Positions 57,801-64,000 of a DNA stretch of 64,000 nucleotides are shown here, one piece after another (the stretch's first letter is position 1; each line of letters begins with the position of its first letter). Under the pieces are notes generated by a model, which searched no databases, had not been told where the DNA came from, and was given only the letters and a program-made list of their open reading frames with translations. This DNA is from Epiperipatus broadwayi. Taxonomy: Eukaryota > Onychophora > Udeonychophora > Euonychophora > Peripatidae. Position numbers and translations under genes: made by a program. The stretch covers positions 475,702-539,701 of the forward strand of contig JAQFVV010006473.1 of assembly GCA_028023455.1 (NCBI GenBank). The letters are read 5' to 3'.

Positions 57801-59159
57801 AAATATGACCTGGCCTATGGGGCTGAGGGCACATCATGCTGTAAATGACCTGAGGTGTTTGGATGAGGTTGACTGAAAAGTGTGAATTAAAAAAAATTAA
57901 CAATATTTGGAACAAGTTTTTGGAGGATAAAATATCTTTTAAAACTTCTCAACCAGTAGAATTTGAGAATGAGGAGAAAATGAGAAAAGAAAAAAGAATA
58001 ATAATTTTAAATCTCACTACCCAAGTTCTTATGATTTAAGAAAAAAGAAGCTATGAGGAAAGTACCTGTTATTGTACTGAAACATCAGCTACTTAGTTAT
58101 TATATTTTTATTACATGGAAAATCCAGGAAATAATACTATGAATTCATTATTTATCCTTGAGAATATATATATATATATATGTGTGTGTGTGATTTTATG
58201 TTATATTTTGAGCTTGGTTCATAGGAAATTGAAAAAATTTAAGGTGAGAAGTTTAATTTTATTGCGGAATCAATTTCATGGAAATAAATGATAGCTGATT
58301 TTATAAAAAGAAGTTGAATAGGAATATTAATATTTTATGTCCAGAACAATTGCAAACTTAAGAATTCAACTTTGAGATATAGAAGAATGATTTAATAGTT
58401 ATAATTATATATATTTTACAGCTCCATGTGAGGCCTGATGATGATACCTAATTATTATCAACAGCTATCTTTTCTGCATAATCATACAGTACTAAAAACT
58501 TGGAACCAATTGGTTTGGGGATAGGAACATTTCAAATAGAGATTTTAAATATTTTCTCTGACTTCACTTATCAATTAAGACCTTGTTTGAGCTATTGGCA
58601 CACCCTCTATTTTACATATTTGTAAATACAAGCTTAAAAAAGCAATGTCATGCTATACATGACTTGCTTTATTTTGCTATGCATGACTTGTTTTATTTAT
58701 TAAATACTATTAAATATTTATCTATTTCAATAATAACAATTGAACTTAAAATAAATAAAATTTGTACCAGACATATATTTTTATTGAGGCTAAAAAAATG
58801 TCCAAATAAAATAAACTATTATATTAAGAAACTAACAACTATGAAATTCTGACTTGCTTAGCATTAGATATTGATGAATTAATTTGAAATTAAACTTAAT
58901 AAAATACAATTTTTTTTAAAGATTTTACAAAATTATAGAACTATTATCATTTAGTTAGAATTTAATTATTTTTTTCTAAAAAACAAGCATGACATATAAA
59001 AATAAATTATGATTTTTGTTATCAGGAGGTAGCAGTTTGTGACAAAAGATGAAATGTGCTAAGAATCCTATGATTGTGAACTCATTCTGCCATTTGATAA
59101 TATTTTATTTAGATACTTACAACTGCAGATTATATTAAAATAAAAAAAGATTTCATGAA
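57801..59159. other. AT-rich DNA, no gene; short (TA)n(TG)n
   Basis: Contains a (TA)n(TG)n at about 58165-58192. The minus-strand-coding family-4 PLE may extend some tens of bases above 57800. CTGATGA at 58435 with a GATA/TATC hairpin weakly resembles the hammerhead motifs but lacks GAAA. The frame 58583-58852 has no recognisable domain. Confidence 0.45.
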
Positions 59160-61775
59160 TTGGAAGAATGATTGTCTATTATTGTATGGCACATTGTTAG
59201 ATTTTGTGAATTAGAAGAAAAGGTAAAGACACATTTGAATTAAAGAATGAATATAGTATTTTACTACAAGGACATAGATACTGAAAGCACAAGCAGAATG
59301 AGATTTATTACAAATGAAAAGTGAAAAATAACATTATGGAGATTGGTGTTATATGAGTCAGAATGGCTAGATCAGTTATTCAACTCAATGGAAGATACCA
59401 AAATATGGATAAATCAGATTTATGCACCAACAAAATCTCATTGTGCTAAAAAGTAGAAAATTTTTATATGAATATATAAAGGGTTTTTGATTAAACCAAA
59501 CAACATTATAAAATTGTTATAAAACTAGTAAATGTTAGAAAAATGAAAGAACTACAGAAACATTTTATTATAGTGTTAGAAATGAGAGAGGACACAGATT
59601 TGTAAAATTTATAGAAAAAGAAAATCTGTATAATAGGATTTTTTTGTTTAAGAAAAATGGTAAATGAATGAACATGAAAGCATACAAATAAATGTGTAGC
59701 AGAAGTGGATTGTATTTTATTAAGAAAAGATATACATTTTAAGATTAATTCAACACAGGAAATGGTGACCAATTAGTTAAATGTAGAATACATGCTAAGA
59801 CAACAGTAAAGAGACCAAAATTACTAAGAAAAACTTTATTAACAGTTGATATTTTAAATCTCCAAAAACATTACAATGAATTTAAATTAGAACTTGCAAG
59901 CCATTTTAAAATATTAAAATATTTTTAAAATGATGCAAATTTAAATGAAATAAACATGATAGCAGATACATTATTAAGAACTGCAAGAAAAAAATAGCTA
60001 GTATAAAAGACAGAAATTTCCTAGTAACTTTTTTACTCAGACAAGAAAATGTATGAAGAAAAGAAAAATTATGGAAATATATATAAATTATTTGTATAGA
60101 ATACATAGAATTTTATAAAATGCTATAATTTAATAATGATATAAAAATATAATTGCGAATTAGCAGAAAGTTATAGGAGAAAATAAAAGCCTCAAAGTGT
60201 AAACCAACAGCTTGATATTGATAGGAAGACAACTTCTGCAATAAAAAAAGATAGAACTATAATTAAAAAAAAAAGACAGCATCAAAAATGTGTAGAAGAA
60301 TAATATAAAGCATTATATAGCAATAAAGAAAAAGAAAACAAAGTATCATCTACAATTAATACTTCTCAAATATTTAACATTTTAAATTAGAAGTAAGATA
60401 TATAATTAAATCTATAAAGAAGAAAAATTCTCCAGATAATGATAGAATTATAATCTATATCTTAAAAGAAGCATGTGAAGAAAGAGAAAAATTGTTGTCA
60501 AAGTTATATACCAAATGTCTAAATAATATGAGATCTACCAATAATATTTAATAAAATGATAAAGATATTAGATATTACAGACCTATCAGTATTTTTTAGT
60601 TTTATACAAAAGTTTACCAATATAATTATAACTTAACTAGAATGAATTTTGAATTTTAACCAATCCAAAAAGCAAGCTAGCATTGTGTATCACTTCTAAG
60701 TATTGAGAACATTTATGTGACAAATGAATAAGAGTTGCCATTATGCTTTTGACTTGTAGATTATAAAAAGGCAATTTAACTCTATAAGCACTTCTACAGT
60801 GATTAAAGCATTGAATCATCAAAATATAGAATATTGACATATTCTGAAGACTATTTATCAAAATAAAACAGCAATAGTTACACTACTTAGTGATATTAAT
60901 AAGATTAACATTAAAAAGCATGCATGATAAAGAGATTCTATATCTTTATAACTTTTACTGCAGTTGTATAAAATGTATTTACATATTAAAATAGAAAGAT
61001 AAGGGAATAAATGTAAATGATATTTATTTAAGTCATCCAGATTTTCCAGATAAAGTGTCTGATTTTGCAAATAATGCTTCAGATCTTCATGAAATGTTGC
61101 AAGAGTTATCAGATGAAAGTGAAAAAGTAGGAATAAAGATAACTGTTAAAAAGATTAAAGTAATGTTCAATGGATTTTCTCCACAGAAAAAAAAAGATTG
61201 ATAATGATGAATTGAAAAAAGTTTTTAACTCTTAATATAGAGGAAAATATAACTGGTGAAGTTAATTATAGATTTGGATATAGTGTTTTTGGTAAATATA
61301 ACTTAATATTAAAATAAAATATGCATATGTGTTTGAAAAGAAAAGTTTTTAATAAATGTTTTACCAGTTCTTACTTATGACTGTGAGATTTGGACCCTTA
61401 ACAAACATGTAATATAGAAACTTGGAGAGATTTATATTAGAGTAAGAAAAAGAGATCGAAAATGAAATATATGGTTGAGAAAATAAACAGGTATTGCTGA
61501 CAATACTGAAAGAATTAAGACTCTGAAGTAAATCAAGGCTGCACATATTTCTAGAAGAGGTGATATTAATTCAGCTGTTGAAATTTTAAACTGGATGCAA
61601 AGTTATTGTAAAAGTCTTAGTAAGAGACCTTATGTGAGATGGATGGATAAAATGAAGATTTCTGATGTGTTTTGGAAAAGTTAGAGAACAAAGAAATTAA
61701 TTAAACTTAAACAGACTTTCATCATGCAGGGATCAATAATAGTTTAAAATGATGATTATTATGATGATTTGATAA
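59160..61775 (+). pseudogene. RTE-like LINE: endonuclease and reverse transcriptase, heavily decayed
   Basis: Motifs occur in the right order across three frames. The AP-endonuclease part is near 59255-59440 (ILLQGHRY; MARSVIQLNGRYQNMDK; IYAPTKS) and 59580-59780 (NERGHRFVKFIEKENLYNRI, KINSTQEM). RT follows from about 60420 (NSPDNDRIIIYILKEACEE, RYYRPISIF, ALNHQNIEY, RDSIS) and a fingers/palm tail near 61035-61180 (SDFANNASDLHEMLQELSDE, VGIKITVKKIKVM). The C-terminal region is near 61360-61680 (VLPVLTYDCEIWTL, RVRKRDRK, RPYVRWMDKMKI). It ends near ATGATGATTATTATGATGAT (about 61749-61770), an ATG-rich tail like those of arthropod RTE elements. The RT catalytic motif has eroded (FANNA in place of FADDI). 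Confidence 0.78.
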
Positions 61776-64000
61776 ATGTACCATAAATTAGCAATTAATA
61801 AAATATAAATTTATTGTAGTTTTATAAAATCTATTCATTAAAATAATTAGCTAACAACATTAAAAACAAAAAAACTAAATACAAAAAAGCTAAACATATT
61901 ATTAAATTATTTTATATAATATGTAAACCGTCTTTAAATATCCTGTGTATACCATTCCAGTATCATTTTTCAAAAACGTGGAAGAGAAAATCAATACTCA
62001 TCAAGCTAGTCAAATGTTATACTGGAAGACTTATTTTTGAGATAAGAATCACTTTCATCTATTTATTAGCATGAATTAAATAATAATTGAAGTTGGATAT
62101 TGAGTAATCAATTGAAATACAAACTCTAAGCTTTTTAAAAGCCTAAAAGTATTTGTAGATTTTATCCTATAAGAAAACAAATTACGGGCATTAAATTTTT
62201 TTTTATAAATATCTATTATATTACTATAATTATTTTCATTTTGAAGACAATCTTAATATGAAAAATTTATTATGAGATATAATATTTATTTTTTCAGAGT
62301 TGCCCTCAAAGTCCTTTATATAACTTTGTAGTGCTGCAATTGCTCAGCTTAATGTGGCTCAAATGTGACTATCTATAACAAGCTTTTTGCTGGTTTATCC
62401 TCATTTCAGGGAAAAATTTGAATTGAAATGTATTTTTATATATTAATTTTCATTAAAATATCTGGATGTCAGCATCATATAAAGAAAAAGAACACAAAAA
62501 ATTGGTATTTTTTCATTGTTTGCAAAATGGTCAATGCATTTGCATAACTCAATTTTATTTAAATTTGGAAATATATTTATAACTATTTTTGTAAAATTAA
62601 ATGACACATTTGTTTTTTTATTAAAATATAATGTTTACATTAATATGTTTTGGGGCATGAAAAATGAATCTTGAATGAAATGATTATTATTTCTATTTCA
62701 TTTTTGTCACTAAAATAAAACATAAGTCAACAAAATTGTTTTAAAATTGAAAATTTCATTTATAATTCCCCCTCCCCCTCAAAAATATGTATATAAATCA
62801 AAGAAAGTATAATAATATAAAACAGGAAATTGTAATTGCCCAAACCAGAAATGTCTCAGTAAAGATTGTAGGGATTATTTTTAACTTTTTTTTTTGGGGG
62901 GGGGGGAGGTTGTAAATGGAATTTAAAATTTTAAAACATAACTTCATTGTTTCATGTATTGCCTAAAAATTCATTTTAGCGATAGAAATAGAGTGGAAAT
63001 AAAAATCACTTAATTCAAACTATTTTTTTGCCCAAAAGTAAAAAAAATAAACCTTTTTTTTGATGATGTTTTTATTACGTTTTTCTTCTGTAGTTGCAAA
63101 ATTAATGTAGTAATTTTAAGACACTTTTTGTTTTTAAATTTGTGTTTTCCATTATTGTTTTTCATAAAATATGATGAAGAATAAACATTAATTTATTTAA
63201 AAAAGCACAAAAATGCTATCAAATTAGAGCTAGGCAAGTAGCAAGTATTAAGAAATTGTACAGAAAGGTTAAATCTGTCATTATTTAAAGGTGTTCAAAA
63301 AGCATTTCATTTTTTTAATTATATTATTTACGAAAACATTTTAATACAATTTTATTCTCATCTGTCTATTTAATCTTATTTTTTCTGCTAATTTCTGAAC
63401 AGAGTTCTAGCAGTCAATTTGGTATCATATTCAACCTTTTAATTAATAAATCTTTACCCTTCATCATATTATTATATTTTTAAAAAAATATGACAAATAT
63501 AAGTTTAAAACAAAAAATGTTTTTGAAAATAATATACCAACTTTGCAAATGCAGAAAAAACTAATAGATTTTTTTAAAGATATTACTAAACACTTTTATT
63601 CCACCACATATTCTTAAAATTTATAAATAAAGACATTTGAAAAAAGGTAAATGATCTCCTATTCTCCCAAGTACTTCATGAGCAATCAACACTCTTTAGT
63701 TCAGCTAATTCACAGCCTGAAAAACGTAAAATAATCAATAATAATTAGTAATAATTATTTTGTATGTGAATTGTAAGTATATGGATTTAAGTTAGTTTTC
63801 TTTTTCTCTTAAGAATATAGATGACTATTTGACTAGAAAATATACTAATTGAATAAAAAACTCCCATGTTTATTTACATTTATTGTTTTTTTTTTTAAAA
63901 GCTATTACTTTTAAATTGCATTAATTTCGAAACACTAAAGAACTTTTATCTATATATAATATTATTATCTAAAATGTTCTATGTGCTTTAAATGCCATCG
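61776..64000. other. AT-rich intergenic DNA, no gene seen
   Basis: No recognisable protein, RNA or repeat shared with the rest of the window. G-run (about 62897-62908) and C-run (62769-62778) tracts are present. Confidence 0.5.

Noticed and set aside
1-64000. CRISPR array, prokaryotic operon or phage system
   Set aside because: No regularly spaced direct repeats with unique spacers and no dense coding; all signals are eukaryotic transposons.

Overview
The window is AT-rich (about three quarters A+T by eye) nuclear DNA from an animal, most likely an invertebrate. The evidence for this is several lineages of Penelope-like elements (PLEs) with GIY-YIG endonucleases, an RTE-like LINE with an ATG-type 3' tail, a Ty3/Gypsy LTR retrotransposon, a tRNA-derived SINE and abundant (TA)n. 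I could not identify the species. I found no convincing host protein-coding gene, rRNA gene or functional tRNA gene. Nearly all recognisable coding sequence is transposon-derived and broken, and many of the longest open frames are fragments of reverse transcriptase (RT), endonuclease or integrase.

Layout. 1-5429: AT-rich DNA with a palindromic PLE-terminus-like repeat (533-775) and a textbook SINE insertion (2859-2966, 16-bp target-site duplication, TSD). 5430-10646: a composite of three family-1 PLE copies, one inverted fragment (A) followed by two direct copies (B, C), bracketed as a unit by a 14-bp direct repeat. 10647-27950: mostly intergenic, with tandem duplications, (TA)n and a decayed coiled-coil gag-like element (17735-19720) interrupted by a repeat that also occurs at 26334-26480. 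27960-29165: a family-2 PLE remnant. 32200-43920: a nearly complete Gypsy element on the minus strand with about 2.8-kb LTRs. Its left LTR is split by a 500-N gap whose two flanks are the same 299-300 bases. 43965-45070: a large foldback made of a roughly 468-bp unit. 45075-46515: a head-to-head pair of family-3 PLE fragments and a 5'-truncated family-1 PLE with a 12-bp TSD. 46600-46828: a near-perfect palindrome. 50658-53780: a second gag-like remnant and an integrase C-terminal fragment. 54430-57175: a family-2 PLE split by about 1.4 kb. 57428-57800: a family-4 PLE endonuclease fragment. 59160-61775: a decayed RTE-like LINE. The rest is AT-rich DNA with no recognisable gene.

The most interesting theme is the repeated association of PLE 3' ends, and of palindromes resembling PLE termini, with small folds that match or nearly match the hammerhead ribozyme core (CUGANGA, stem II, GAAA, very short stem III). 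The best match to the core follows a family-2 endonuclease at 57136-57171. A family-1 version occurs in three copies and has all three stems but a deviant first core. Hammerheads in PLEs are known in general; whether these particular families are described, and whether any is active, cannot be told from sequence alone.

Two technical cautions. The PLE copies differ from each other mainly by 1-2 base deletions, so some frameshifts may be consensus errors rather than biology. The sequence on either side of the 500-N gap is almost certainly one stretch represented twice.
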